64,000 nucleotides of DNA from Bacteroidota bacterium (GTDB lineage: Bacteria > Bacteroidota > Bacteroidia > Cytophagales > Cytophagaceae): positions 124,001 to 188,000 of the forward strand of contig JAEYZG010000062.1 of assembly GCA_023428135.1 (NCBI GenBank). Direction: 5' to 3'. The notes beneath the pieces are model-generated. The model saw nothing but the letters and a program-made list of their open reading frames with translations, searched no databases and had not been told where the DNA came from. The position numbers and the translations under genes were made by a program. How positions within the stretch are numbered: the stretch's first letter is position 1; every line of letters begins with the position of its first letter. Of the stretch, positions 17,218 to 26,278 are shown piece by piece.

Positions 17218-18150
17218 TCAATTAAACACTTTTTCAAATGAAAGTTTTAGTGAAACCTTCCCTCCCATATTCTGCTTAAATTTGATAAGGCCGAAGTTTG
17301 GAACGCTCTTACTAGTGGCTATACCCAAGTCAAGTATTGATATGCCGGCTTGGCTGCAGTAATTATAAATATGGCCAATCATGATGGTTGAAGGGCTGTA
17401 TTTTTTATAGCTGTATAAATCTGCTGCCAGATAATAATATAGAATTTTTTCTGAAACCATTACTCCAAAAGCCGAACCAATGAGTGTATCTCCATTTTTT
17501 AACAAAAATACCTTAAAGTTTCCCCTAAATGATTGATATAGTTTTTCCAAAACTTCAGAAGTAATAGAAACCGGATAGCCTTTAATCTCCCGGTTTTCTC
17601 TTATCAAATTGAAAATAGCATTTAAATCAGGATGCACCTCAATCGAAAACTGAAACTTATCTTTGAATTTCGCATACCTCCTACGCGCAGCAGGATCTAT
17701 CTCCTTAACAAAATCATCTGATGTAATCTGAATATGAAAATTCATGTCGTATTCAGATATGTAATAACCGTTTTTCAATAAGCAATGGGTCGCCATTTCA
17801 CTGTGTCTCGTATTATAGCAATAGGGATGAGATACAATAGAAACCTTTTGTATATTTTTTGAGATTAGCCAATTGTCGAGCTCCTTTAAAAAATAAATTA
17901 TATCCCCGATATAAATATCTTCATCAAATTCCAGGCCTCCGAAAGGGGATCTCAATGGACTATAAGCTTCTGAATTGCTGATTAACAAGGTTATCCTTAA
18001 TCTGGCTAAAGAAGCTTTTTCGTCAAAAAGAATGAAAGAGTAAAACAGATTTCCTGCAGATTGAAAATGAATTTGTTCAGCAGAGTTAAAAAGAAATCCT
18101 TTAAAGGAATTTTGAATAGAAAAAGTACTATCGTCTTTGAACTGCAACAA
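17218..18150 (-). CDS. GNAT/FemAB-like acyltransferase
   Basis: The 310-residue product has the C-terminal half of an acetyltransferase fold: an arginine-rich RRRYAKFKDKF helix, then GDTLIGSAFGVMVSEKILYYYLAA and KYSPSTIMIGHIYNYCSQAGISILDLGI. This is the pattern of GNAT and FemX-like enzymes acting on sugars or peptides. The gene overlaps the FdtA-type gene by 23 bp. In dTDP-sugar pathways an FdtA ketoisomerase is often paired with an N-acetyltransferase for the amino sugar, so I infer acetylation of a 3-amino-3,6-dideoxyhexose. The 3-aminotransferase is not in the window. Confidence 0.65.
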   Translation of the reverse strand: MLQFKDDSTFSIQNSFKGFLFNSAEQIHFQSAGNLFYSFILFDEKASLARLRITLLISNSEAYSPLRSPFGGLEFDEDIYIGDIIYFLKELDNWLISKNIQKVSIVSHPYCYNTRHSEMATHCLLKNGYYISEYDMNFHIQITSDDFVKEIDPAARRRYAKFKDKFQFSIEVHPDLNAIFNLIRENREIKGYPVSITSEVLEKLYQSFRGNFKVFLLKNGDTLIGSAFGVMVSEKILYYYLAADLYSYKKYSPSTIMIGHIYNYCSQAGISILDLGIATSKSVPNFGLIKFKQNMGGKVSLKLSFEKVFN

Positions 18151-18550
18151 AGGACTTAAATAGTTTATAATCTCTTAGATAATCTGATTCATCAAATTCT
18201 GAAGATGCGAGACTTAAAATGATTGCTTTTTCGGAAAGTTTGATTTGTTTCCAGTGTAATGGAGGCACATACAAACCAGTATTCGGATCATTCAGTTTAA
18301 AATTAGTAATCTTTCCTTCTGAATTTTCCAAAATCACTTCAGCTTCACCATTTACAATCACTAACACCTGTTTTCCTGTTTTGGAAGCGTGATTTCCCCT
18401 TTCAGACTTTTCAGTTGTTCCATAAACCCAGTATACTCTTTTTACAGGAAATGGTAACGCTCCTTTAGGTTCTGCTACAGAGATATATCCAATTTCCGGA
18501 TTGCCTATTTTCTGAAAATCTATAATTCTGGGAATATCCATTAAATCCAC
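18128..18550 (-). CDS. FdtA/QdtA-type dTDP-sugar 3,4-ketoisomerase (cupin)
   Basis: The 140-residue product is a single cupin of the WxcM-like family. The pattern GALPFPVKRVYWVYGTTEKSERGNHASKTGKQVLVIVNGEAEVIL (about 30-74) matches FdtA and QdtA, which isomerise dTDP-4-keto-6-deoxyglucose to the 3-keto form. His53 lies in the active-site region (RGNHA), and a second motif VPPLHWKQI follows. These enzymes feed 3-amino sugars of O-antigens and S-layers. The downstream overlap with an acyltransferase supports a sugar-modifying role. Whether this is the Fuc or Qui type cannot be read. Confidence 0.85.
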   Translation of the reverse strand: MDLMDIPRIIDFQKIGNPEIGYISVAEPKGALPFPVKRVYWVYGTTEKSERGNHASKTGKQVLVIVNGEAEVILENSEGKITNFKLNDPNTGLYVPPLHWKQIKLSEKAIILSLASSEFDESDYLRDYKLFKSFVAVQRR

Positions 18551-18996
18551 TTATCCAACTAATTCTTAAATAAAAACAATTTTTTTCGCAAATAACCGCT
18601 TTAAATAGGGAAATATGAAAAATTGGTTAATCTTTTTTACGCAATAAATTAATAATAGTAATTTCTATATATACCTTTTTAATGGTGGTAGTAAACTTTA
18701 TTCCCCAATTAATTGTAATTTATGCTCACATTTTTGATTTAAATGAACATTCATTTAAGGATAACTGGACTGGTCACTTACTAAGAACCAACCGATTATA
18801 TTTTAAATATTTATTACAGGTAACATTTTTTATTATATAGGGCTTATATAGGATATTTTTACGCTAAAGGGTATTATTTTTCCGTAATAAAAAATTGAAC
18901 CCTGGAGTCATTTTCGTAATTCCCGAAAGGTCATTAGAAAAAAAAGCATATATTCCATGCTGTTTGCAAGGAAAGGTTCAGGATAAGTTTTGACGA
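18551..18996. other. intergenic region without a supported gene
   Basis: This is an AT-rich spacer between the divergent FdtA and TPR genes. A 52-codon frame at 18682-18840 exists, but its composition gives no support. I see no clear TAnnTTTG promoter, terminator or long inverted repeat. Confidence 0.5.
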
Positions 18997-20133
18997 ATGA
19001 GAGTTATTTTAGTCCATATTACCGGCATAATTTTAATGGTGACTTTAAGTCTTAAAGCAGCAGGCCAATCGATGCTTAAAGATGAAAAAATTAAGGAAAC
19101 TATTTTAAAGGCAATGGATTTCACCTATAATTTTGAATTTGATGAAGCAGATGCAGTAATATCAGAGGTCAAATCTGCTTATCCTACCCACCCAGCATAT
19201 AATTTCCTGAAAGCAATGAACCTTTATTGGAAAATGTATTACTTCAATACATTTAAGGAAAATTCAGGAGAGTATCTGGAATATCTTGATGCTGCCTTAC
19301 AACAAGCTCAAGCTCGCATTACCAAAAATAATAAAGATCCGGAAGGGGTATTTTTTTCGCTCGCTATTTATAGTTCTCTTGCTCAATATCATTCTCAAAT
19401 GAAAGAAACAATGAAGGCAGTGAACAATGCTAAAAAAACGTATGAGTATATAAAAACCGGCTTTAACTTAAAAGAGATTTTCAATGAGTTTTACTTTACT
19501 ACAGGCTTATATGACTTTTATGTGGAACAATTTCCTGAAACTCATCCCGTTTTCAAACCTTTTATGTTTTTTTTCTCTGCAGGAGGTAAAGAAAAAGGCA
19601 TAAAAGAACTTGAAATTGCGGCTGCAAATTCTGTGTTTTCAAAAATTGAGGCCAACCATTATCTGGCTAATATATATTTACGCTACCAGAATATCCCTGA
19701 AAAAGCTATTAATTATACCGATCTATTATTCACAAAATACCCCAATAACCTTTATTTTATATCAAGGCATATCGAATCCTTAATTGGAACAGGTGAATAT
19801 TCAGAAACAGAAAAGCTTTCTTTAACTCTGAGAAACAGTGGAAAAAAATACTTTGAAATGGCATCCTATGTATTTATGGGGATCATTAATGAAAAAGGAA
19901 AAAAAAGGCCTGAACATGCAAAAGCTTTTTATCTGAGAGCAGTAAATATGGCTCCTGAAATAAATACGCCCAATAAAGACTACGTGAGTTTTGCTTATGC
20001 AGGGCTTGCCAGAATAGCTGAAAGCCGTGGAGAAAGAGATAAAGCAAAAGCCTATTATCAAAGGGCTCTGGAATTGGCAGAATATACTTCAGTAATTGAA
20101 GAAGCCGAAAAATACCTAAAAAAAGGAAAGTAA
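18997..20133 (+). CDS. secreted or periplasmic TPR protein
   Basis: The 378-residue product has a signal peptide (about 1-24, ending AAGQ) and helical repeats throughout. Clear tetratricopeptide motifs appear in the middle (ANHYLANIYLRYQNIPEKAINYTDLLFTKYP, about 220-250) and at the end (DYVSFAYAGLARIAESRGERDKAKAYYQRALELA, about 330-363). There is no catalytic domain, so it is probably a scaffold in the periplasm. YigZ lies 46 bp downstream on the same strand. Function and partner are unknown. Confidence 0.8.
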   Translation: MRVILVHITGIILMVTLSLKAAGQSMLKDEKIKETILKAMDFTYNFEFDEADAVISEVKSAYPTHPAYNFLKAMNLYWKMYYFNTFKENSGEYLEYLDAALQQAQARITKNNKDPEGVFFSLAIYSSLAQYHSQMKETMKAVNNAKKTYEYIKTGFNLKEIFNEFYFTTGLYDFYVEQFPETHPVFKPFMFFFSAGGKEKGIKELEIAAANSVFSKIEANHYLANIYLRYQNIPEKAINYTDLLFTKYPNNLYFISRHIESLIGTGEYSETEKLSLTLRNSGKKYFEMASYVFMGIINEKGKKRPEHAKAFYLRAVNMAPEINTPNKDYVSFAYAGLARIAESRGERDKAKAYYQRALELAEYTSVIEEAEKYLKKGK

Positions 20134-20179
20134 ATAGATATTTACGAAACTTCCCTTTAAATTCTGTCTCCTTATTTTC

Positions 20180-20773
20180 ATGCAACATATCTATTACTCA
20201 ATAAAAGCTCCATCAGAAGGACTTTACAAGGAGCTAGGCAGTAAATTCATTTCTTTTGCTTTTCCTGTATCTACTGAAACAGATATAAAGGACATTCTTG
20301 AAAGATTTAAAAAAGAGTACTATGATGCCCGACACATTTGCTATGCTTACCGAATAGGCTTTTCAGAGCAAAAGTTCAGGGCTAATGACGCGGGAGAACC
20401 TGCTCATACAGCAGGAGATCCAATATTTAACCAAATTAAATCTTTTGAACTAACTAATATTATTGTAATTGTAGTTCGCTATTTCGGTGGTACTAAGCTT
20501 GGTAAAAGCGGTCTTATTCAGGCATATAAAACAGCTGCAGAGGAAGCTTTAAAAAATGCGGAGAAGATTGAAAAAAAAGAACAAGTCATTATTACAATTT
20601 CCTTTGAATATGAAAAAATGAATGAAGTGATGAAGGTACTGAAAAGTTTTTCTGCGGACTTTTTAAGTCAGGATTTCCAGTCAGTTTGCAGCATATCTTT
20701 TCAGGTAACGAAAAATGATAGTGATATTTTGGTCAAACAGCTTACCCCCTTTTTAAAATCAATTGATCTGTAG
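20180..20773 (+). CDS. YigZ/IMPACT family protein
   Basis: The 197-residue product has the N-terminal UPF0029 domain with its signature: ARHICYAYRIG near 50-60, the ANDAGEPAHTAGDPIF stretch, and NIIVIVVRYFGGTKLGKSGLIQAYKTAAEEAL (about 95-126). A short C-terminal ferredoxin-like domain (about 135-197) follows. Bacterial members are thought to affect translation or proteostasis, like eukaryotic IMPACT, but no reaction is established. The length is normal. It lies 46 bp after the TPR gene and 90 bp before aguB. Confidence 0.9.
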   Translation: MQHIYYSIKAPSEGLYKELGSKFISFAFPVSTETDIKDILERFKKEYYDARHICYAYRIGFSEQKFRANDAGEPAHTAGDPIFNQIKSFELTNIIVIVVRYFGGTKLGKSGLIQAYKTAAEEALKNAEKIEKKEQVIITISFEYEKMNEVMKVLKSFSADFLSQDFQSVCSISFQVTKNDSDILVKQLTPFLKSIDL

Positions 20774-20863
20774 CCTTATAGGAGAAATTGAACCTAATTT
20801 TCCACACCCTGGTTAACCTTCCGTAAAATTCTTGTAATTTCGCCCTCAAAATCATTTTCAGCC

Positions 20864-21730
20864 TTGAGTAAGAAAGTAAAAATCGGACTTGTACAGCTTT
20901 CCTGCGTGAAAGAGCCGCAGGAAAACTTCAGCAAAACCATTGAAAAAATTAAAGAAGCTGCAGCAAAAGGTGCTCAGATCATCTGCCTTCAGGAGTTGTT
21001 TCGCTCTCTTTATTTCTGCGATGTGGAAGATCATGAAAACTTTAAACTTGCAGAACCAATTCCCGGCCCCTCCACAGATGCTCTTTCACAAATAGCAAAA
21101 GAGCTGGGAGTCGTAATAATAGCATCTTTATTCGAAAAAAGAGCGCAGGGGTTGTATCACAACACCACAGCTGTTCTTGATGCCGATGGAACATACCTTG
21201 GTAAATACCGCAAAATGCATATTCCTGATGATCCGGGATACTATGAAAAATTTTATTTTACCCCTGGCGATACCGGATATAGAATATTTGAAACCAAGTT
21301 TGCAAAGATCGGTGTATTGATCTGCTGGGATCAGTGGTATCCTGAAGCAGCCCGAATCACTTCTTTAATGGGAGCTGAAATCTTATTTTACCCAACTGCA
21401 ATAGGCTGGGCTGACACTCAGACCAAAGAAGTGAATGAAGAACAATATAATGCATGGCAGACTATTCAGAGAGGCCATGCTGTTGCAAACGGACTTCATG
21501 TGGTAGCTGTAAACAGAACAGGTGTCGAAGGACCAATGCAGTTCTGGGGAGGCTCTTTTGTATCTAATCCGTTTGGAAGAGTTCTTTATCAGGCTCCTCA
21601 CAAGGAAGAAGAAATACATGTACAGGAGATTGATCTGGAAGGGTCAGAATACTACCGTACTCACTGGCCATTTTTAAGAGACAGAAGAATAGATTCTTAT
21701 GAGCAGATTACAAGAAGATTCATTGACTAA
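20864..21730 (+). CDS. aguB: N-carbamoylputrescine amidase
   Basis: AguB hydrolyses N-carbamoylputrescine to putrescine, ammonia and carbon dioxide. The 288-residue product is a nitrilase-superfamily hydrolase with the triad Glu44 (CLQELF), Lys117 (GKYRKMHIPDD) and Cys154 (LICWDQWYPE). The start is TTG at 20864 (residues MSKKVKIGLVQLSC). No ATG lies near the conserved N-terminus, so the rare start is preferred. It overlaps aguA by up to 32 bp, and the two enzymes perform consecutive steps from agmatine to putrescine. The gene order suggests one transcript. Confidence 0.94.
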   Translation: MSKKVKIGLVQLSCVKEPQENFSKTIEKIKEAAAKGAQIICLQELFRSLYFCDVEDHENFKLAEPIPGPSTDALSQIAKELGVVIIASLFEKRAQGLYHNTTAVLDADGTYLGKYRKMHIPDDPGYYEKFYFTPGDTGYRIFETKFAKIGVLICWDQWYPEAARITSLMGAEILFYPTAIGWADTQTKEVNEEQYNAWQTIQRGHAVANGLHVVAVNRTGVEGPMQFWGGSFVSNPFGRVLYQAPHKEEEIHVQEIDLEGSEYYRTHWPFLRDRRIDSYEQITRRFID

Positions 21731-22790
21731 TTTATATCAGGAAATAACTCAAAAATATCCCAAAGATCTGGGATATTTTTTTCCGGCCGAATGGGCAAAA
21801 CATTCAGCAACCTGGCTTAGCTGGCCGCACAAAGAAGCATCATGGCCTGGTAAAATAGAATCTATTTATCCGGTTTATTGTACTTTTATTAAAGAGGTTG
21901 CCAAAGGTGAAGTTGTAAACATCAATGTGAATGATGAAGCAATGAAAAAAAAGGCGGAGGCTTGCCTCCGGGCAGTAGGCGCTGATTTTTCGAATATCCG
22001 CTTTTTCATACATCCTACAAATGATGCATGGTGCAGAGATCATGGACCAGCATTCCTGATAAATCCGAAAGCTGATATAAAAAAGGTTATTGTTGACTGG
22101 GGCTATAACGCCTGGGGAGACAAATATCCGCCATATGACAAGGATGATGTTATTCCAACTTTGATTGGAAAACATTATAACCTACCGGTTTTCAATCCGG
22201 GTATTGTAATGGAAGGCGGATCAGTTGAGTTCAACGGACAAGGTACTGTACTTACAACTACCGCTTGTTTGCTTAATGAAAACAGGAATCCACATCTTTC
22301 TCAGGCAGAAATCGAAAACTTTCTTGTAAAATACTACGGCATAGAACAAATCCTATGGCTTAATGATGGTATTGTCGGAGATGACACAGATGGGCATATA
22401 GATGATATAACCCGCTTTGTAAATTCTGATACTGTCGTAACTGTGGTAGAGGAAAATAAGAAGGATGAAAATTATGAACTTCTTCAGGAGAATCTTAAAG
22501 ATCTTAAAAAAATGAGATTGCTGAATGGCAAACAGTTAAATATACTGGAACTGCCAATGCCGTCTCCAGTGATTTTCGAAGATCAACGACTTCCTGCATC
22601 ATATGCTAACTTTTACATTGCTAATGATGTTGTTGCTGTGCCTGTTTTTAATGACAAAAATGATCAGAAGGCACTGGATATATTGACAAAGGCATTTCCT
22701 GACAGAAGAGTGTTAGGGTTAGACAGTACAGATATCATCTGGGGACTAGGAAGTTTCCACTGTCTGAGTCAACAGGAACCATTGGTATAA
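21699..22790 (+). CDS. aguA: agmatine deiminase
   Basis: AguA converts agmatine to N-carbamoylputrescine and ammonia. The 363-residue product is a pentein-fold deiminase with GYFFPAEWAKHSATWLSWP near the N-terminus, the substrate motif DAWCRDHGP, DDTDGHIDDITRF, and the nucleophile Cys355 in GLGSFHCLSQQEP near the end. The ATG at 21699 overlaps aguB by 32 bp. A TTG at 21723 would give an 8-bp overlap and also keeps every conserved residue, so the exact start is open. Substrate supply needs an arginine decarboxylase, which is not in the window. Confidence 0.93.
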   Translation: MSRLQEDSLTNLYQEITQKYPKDLGYFFPAEWAKHSATWLSWPHKEASWPGKIESIYPVYCTFIKEVAKGEVVNINVNDEAMKKKAEACLRAVGADFSNIRFFIHPTNDAWCRDHGPAFLINPKADIKKVIVDWGYNAWGDKYPPYDKDDVIPTLIGKHYNLPVFNPGIVMEGGSVEFNGQGTVLTTTACLLNENRNPHLSQAEIENFLVKYYGIEQILWLNDGIVGDDTDGHIDDITRFVNSDTVVTVVEENKKDENYELLQENLKDLKKMRLLNGKQLNILELPMPSPVIFEDQRLPASYANFYIANDVVAVPVFNDKNDQKALDILTKAFPDRRVLGLDSTDIIWGLGSFHCLSQQEPLV

Positions 22791-22843
22791 CTATTTGAAC
22801 CAGTAAGTTTAATTTACGTTTCATATAAACGGAGGAATAGGAT

Positions 22844-23647
22844 ATGAAACTTTTAATTCTCTTACTGATATTTCTGGCAGTTCTTTATCTGGTTGCAACT
22901 ACAGCGGTCTGGTATTTTCAGGAAAAGTTTATCTTCTTACCTGAAAAATTATCCAGAACTTTTGAATTCAAGTTTAAGCATCCATATAAAGAACTGTTCA
23001 TTACCACTAAAGACGCGGTACTCAACGCGCTCTACTTTCAACACCCCTCAAGCAAAGGAATAATATTTTACCTTCATGGGAATGCCGGATCTATGAGAAC
23101 ATGGGCGGAAATCTCTGAAATATTCCTCTCAAGAGGATATAGCTTCTTCATATTTGACTATAGGGGCTATGGAAAAAGTACAGGAAAACTTTCTAAAAAA
23201 GATCTTTACAGAGACTCTTCTCTAATGTACGAATATGCTTCAAGGTTAGAGCCAGGAAAAAAAATGATCATCTATGGAAGATCATTAGGGTCTGGATTTG
23301 CTGCTAAACTGGCTATTCAGAAGAGACCGGAGAAACTTATACTTGAAACACCTTATTACAGTATGCAGGAAATGGCGAGATTACAAATGCCCTTTTTTCC
23401 GGTTAAGCTAATACTCAGGTACAAATTACCCACTTACAAATGGCTACCCAAAATCCAATGTCCCATTTTAGCCATCCACGGTACAGAGGATGAACTTATT
23501 CCATATGAACAGGCGTTTAAGCTAAAGCAATTCTTAAAAAAAACTGATTGTTTTGTCACAATTGAAAAAGGTATGCACGGAAATATTTCCTCATTTAGTA
23601 TGTATCATACCAATCTTGATCAGTTCTTAACAAATGAAACAACCTAA
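22844..23647 (+). CDS. membrane-anchored alpha/beta hydrolase (BEM46/ABHD13-like)
   Basis: The 267-residue product has an N-terminal transmembrane segment (about 2-24) followed by a hydrolase domain. The oxyanion HGNAG motif (78-82), nucleophile Ser147 in YGRSLGSG, acid in HGTEDELIP and His in KGMHGNISS form the expected triad. The arrangement is that of BEM46/ABHD13-type serine hydrolases. The substrate is unknown. A GGAGGA sequence lies 7 bp before the ATG, a rare clear Shine-Dalgarno in this genome. Its end overlaps the next hydrolase by 14 bp. Confidence 0.85.
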   Translation: MKLLILLLIFLAVLYLVATTAVWYFQEKFIFLPEKLSRTFEFKFKHPYKELFITTKDAVLNALYFQHPSSKGIIFYLHGNAGSMRTWAEISEIFLSRGYSFFIFDYRGYGKSTGKLSKKDLYRDSSLMYEYASRLEPGKKMIIYGRSLGSGFAAKLAIQKRPEKLILETPYYSMQEMARLQMPFFPVKLILRYKLPTYKWLPKIQCPILAIHGTEDELIPYEQAFKLKQFLKKTDCFVTIEKGMHGNISSFSMYHTNLDQFLTNETT

Positions 23648-24323
23648 AGTCTATTTCATCCCTGGGATGGGGGCCAACAAAGACCTCTTTGCCAATCAAA
23701 GAAATGCAGGATTTGAAATGGAAGTACTTGAATGGATAACGCCATATAAAGGTGAGTCCATTGAAGATTATTCCGTAAGATTGTCGGAAAGTCTCAATAT
23801 AAACGAAGACTTTATTATTGCAGGCGTCTCCTTCGGAGGAGTGATAGCTGTGGAAATTGCTAAAAAATTAAACCCTCTGAAGACAATACTGATTAGCTCG
23901 GTCCCCACTTACCAGGAATATCCTTTACTTTTAAAATTCTTCTCAGGATTTCCCATATACAGGTTGACTCCTCCATCCATCTACAATAATAGCTTAGTTC
24001 AGAAATTCCTCCTATATAGTATGGGTTTTCAGACTGATGAAGGAAAGAGCTTATTTCTGAATATGCTGAAGACTACGAATCCTCTTTTTATTCAATGGGC
24101 TATTGATGCTCTTATGAAATGGAAAAACACCACCATTCCTCAATCCCTATTAAGGATACATGGAAAAGATGACAAAGTATTCCCTTTAAGAAATATTAAA
24201 GGAGCCTATTATATTCCCGGAGGTCATTCCATAATTCTTGAAGATGCTGAAAGTGTAAACAGCATTATACGTTTAGCAATTGAAAATACCTTAGTGGAAG
24301 ATTATTCAAAGATTAGCTTTTGA
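23634..24323 (+). CDS. small alpha/beta hydrolase
   Basis: The 229-residue product lacks a membrane anchor. It opens with a FIPGMGANKDLF oxyanion strand and has the nucleophile elbow AGVSFGG with Ser66, a late Asp in HGKDDKVFP and His in GGHSIILEDAE. It overlaps the preceding hydrolase gene by 14 bp in another frame, so translation is probably coupled. The two proteins share the fold but not close sequence. It could be a thioesterase or an esterase, and nothing in the context picks a substrate. Confidence 0.82.
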   Translation: MKQPKVYFIPGMGANKDLFANQRNAGFEMEVLEWITPYKGESIEDYSVRLSESLNINEDFIIAGVSFGGVIAVEIAKKLNPLKTILISSVPTYQEYPLLLKFFSGFPIYRLTPPSIYNNSLVQKFLLYSMGFQTDEGKSLFLNMLKTTNPLFIQWAIDALMKWKNTTIPQSLLRIHGKDDKVFPLRNIKGAYYIPGGHSIILEDAESVNSIIRLAIENTLVEDYSKISF

Positions 24324-24407
24324 AAAATTCATCAGATTTTTAAAGTGGCATTTTAAAATAATGTATTATTTTTATCAAATTTACTGACAAATTGTATACA
24401 GGATTGA

Positions 24408-24923
24408 ATGAAAAATCATACCATTAAAGTAATTGCCACTTGCACCTATCAGACTGAAAAAGGTGAATGCGGAAAAAAAACCACACAAACTCATCCTTAT
24501 TGTAATCACCATACAAAAATCGCTACTGGATTTTACGTTGCCAAGTCAGGCATAGAAGGAGCCGGTTATGGCCTTTATACTGACAGAGATCTGAAAAAAG
24601 GTACTACCCTTATGGAGTATACTGGTGAACACATTTCCACTAAAGTGTTTCAGGAAAGATACGGAGATGACGGCTTCGGATCCTATGCAATGACATTGAA
24701 TAAATCTACCGTTATAGATGCAAGAGAGACATCAGCAGGTATCGCCCGTTATATCTGTGATTTTTTTAATTCCGGAAAAACTGCCAATGTAAAATTTGAA
24801 TCTACCGGTAGACGTGTAGAGATTACAGCTATCAAAGATATCAAGGCTGGTGAAGAATTGCTTGTAAACTATGGCAGAGATATGAGAAGAGCTCTGGGCT
24901 TTTATAAAAAGAAAAAATCCTGA
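24408..24923 (+). CDS. SET-domain protein with N-terminal Cys/His cluster
   Basis: The 171-residue product has a Cys/His cluster (Cys12, Cys21, Cys32, His35) that could bind zinc, followed by a SET domain: GIEGAGYGLYTDRDLKKG (49-65), LMEYTGEHIS (68-77), ARYICDFFNSGKTANVKF (113-130) and IKAGEELLVNYG (145-156). SET enzymes methylate lysines using S-adenosylmethionine. The usual NHSCxPN loop is changed here: the Asn-His pair is replaced by Cys117-Asp118, while the Tyr in VNYG is kept. The activity may therefore differ or be lost. The origin may be horizontal, and the substrate is unknown. Confidence 0.85.
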   Translation: MKNHTIKVIATCTYQTEKGECGKKTTQTHPYCNHHTKIATGFYVAKSGIEGAGYGLYTDRDLKKGTTLMEYTGEHISTKVFQERYGDDGFGSYAMTLNKSTVIDARETSAGIARYICDFFNSGKTANVKFESTGRRVEITAIKDIKAGEELLVNYGRDMRRALGFYKKKKS

Positions 24924-24940
24924 TTTAACAAATCACTAAA

Positions 24941-24975
24941 TATGAAGGTTAACTCTTTAGATGATAACCTTCATA
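24941..24975 (+). promoter_or_regulatory. 11-bp perfect inverted repeat just before the M50 protease start
   Basis: TATGAAGGTTA (24941-24951) and TAACCTTCATA (24965-24975) are perfect inverted copies around a 13-nt loop. The right arm ends 4 bp before the ATG at 24980. There is no T run, so it is not a normal terminator. It could be an operator or an RNA hairpin that blocks ribosome access. Confidence 0.6.
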
Positions 24976-24979
24976 TCTT

Positions 24980-26056
24980 ATGCGATGGTCTTTATATATT
25001 GGTAAATACGCCGGCACCAAAGTTTTAATTCATTGGACATTTCTCCTGTTGCTTTTATGGATCGGATTCTCCGCTTATAGACAAGGAGCAACACCTCCTG
25101 AAATATTACTGACTGTAAGTTTTATCTTAACGGTTTTTGTTTGTGTACTGCTTCACGAATTCGGCCACGCGCTGACAGCAAAGAAATTCGGCATCGCTAC
25201 CAAAAAGATCACCCTCCTTCCTATCGGTGGACTGGCAAGTATTGAGCGTATCCCTGAAGATCCTAAAAAGGAACTTTGGATCACTGTCGCCGGACCAATG
25301 GTAAATATAATCATTGCTCTTTTGCTTTATCTTATATTAGGGAACAAGGTGATTATAGCAGGAGATCGTAATAATTTCATATCTGCAGACACTTTTTTTC
25401 AAAGCTTGTTTTGGATAAATGTTACATTGGTCATATTTAATATTATCCCTGCCTTTCCTATGGATGGAGGCAGAATACTAAGAGCTCTGCTTGCTATAAA
25501 AATGGGAAGATTCAGGGCAACTAAAATTGCCTCACACTTAGGCCAGTTTGTTGCCGTAGGATTCTTTTTTCTAGGTTTATTCTATAGCCCTTTGCTAATG
25601 TTTATAGCTGCATTCATTTTTTTTGGAGCATATGCAGAAAATATGTCAGTACAACAGATGGAATTTCTCAGAGGACATGTTGTGAAAGAAGCTATGATGA
25701 AACACTTTATTATCATTAATTCCCAAACAACCATAAAAGAAGCAGCAGACAAGCTTCTGGAAGGATGGGACCATAACTTCATCATTGCTGAGAATTCAGA
25801 AATTCAAGGAATTATAAAAAGAGATTCCTTATTCAGTAGTCTTAAATCCTATAATCCTCTTGCCCCCGTTAAAGATATTATGAAAACTACTTTCAGAACT
25901 TTTGAGGAACATGAGCAGCTTTCCAAGATCTATCACTTTATACAAGAAGACCCTACAGGATACTTTCCGGTATTAAATAACGGTGTACTTACAGGTGTTA
26001 TAAATCTGGACAACTTAAACGAATTCGTAATAATTCAGTCTTCCTTAAAATATTAA
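24980..26056 (+). CDS. site-2 (M50) metalloprotease with CBS domains
   Basis: This inner-membrane protease of 358 residues cuts substrates within or near the membrane. It has six or so hydrophobic segments up to about residue 225. The zinc motif HEFGH (His59, Glu60, His63) lies in one helix and the third ligand Asp162 in AFPMDGGRILRAL. The C-terminal part (about 235-355) contains two CBS motifs, suggesting control by an adenine nucleotide. It matches the Rip3/SpoIVFB-like branch. The 11-bp inverted repeat just upstream is the only regulatory sign. The substrate is not indicated by neighbours. Confidence 0.92.
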   Translation: MRWSLYIGKYAGTKVLIHWTFLLLLLWIGFSAYRQGATPPEILLTVSFILTVFVCVLLHEFGHALTAKKFGIATKKITLLPIGGLASIERIPEDPKKELWITVAGPMVNIIIALLLYLILGNKVIIAGDRNNFISADTFFQSLFWINVTLVIFNIIPAFPMDGGRILRALLAIKMGRFRATKIASHLGQFVAVGFFFLGLFYSPLLMFIAAFIFFGAYAENMSVQQMEFLRGHVVKEAMMKHFIIINSQTTIKEAADKLLEGWDHNFIIAENSEIQGIIKRDSLFSSLKSYNPLAPVKDIMKTTFRTFEEHEQLSKIYHFIQEDPTGYFPVLNNGVLTGVINLDNLNEFVIIQSSLKY

Positions 26057-26278
26057 TTTCATCTGGCATAAAATTTTATTTGTCGATTTCTAAAAGCAAA
26101 AATCAATTCGCTGTAAAAATATTACATTAAAATAGGAATATCTTGACATTTTATTATCCTATAAATTAACCCAAAAGAAAAACCCATCGTAAAATTCATC
26201 ATGATTGAAATATATTAGTTCCTTTTTATCGATAAAAACCATATATTTGAACATAACTTTAATGCTTTTCATTAGTTA

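Noticed and set aside
18682..18840. 52-codon plus-strand frame in the FdtA/TPR spacer
   Set aside because: No conserved pattern, no promoter or ribosome-binding signal, and composition like the surrounding AT-rich spacer.
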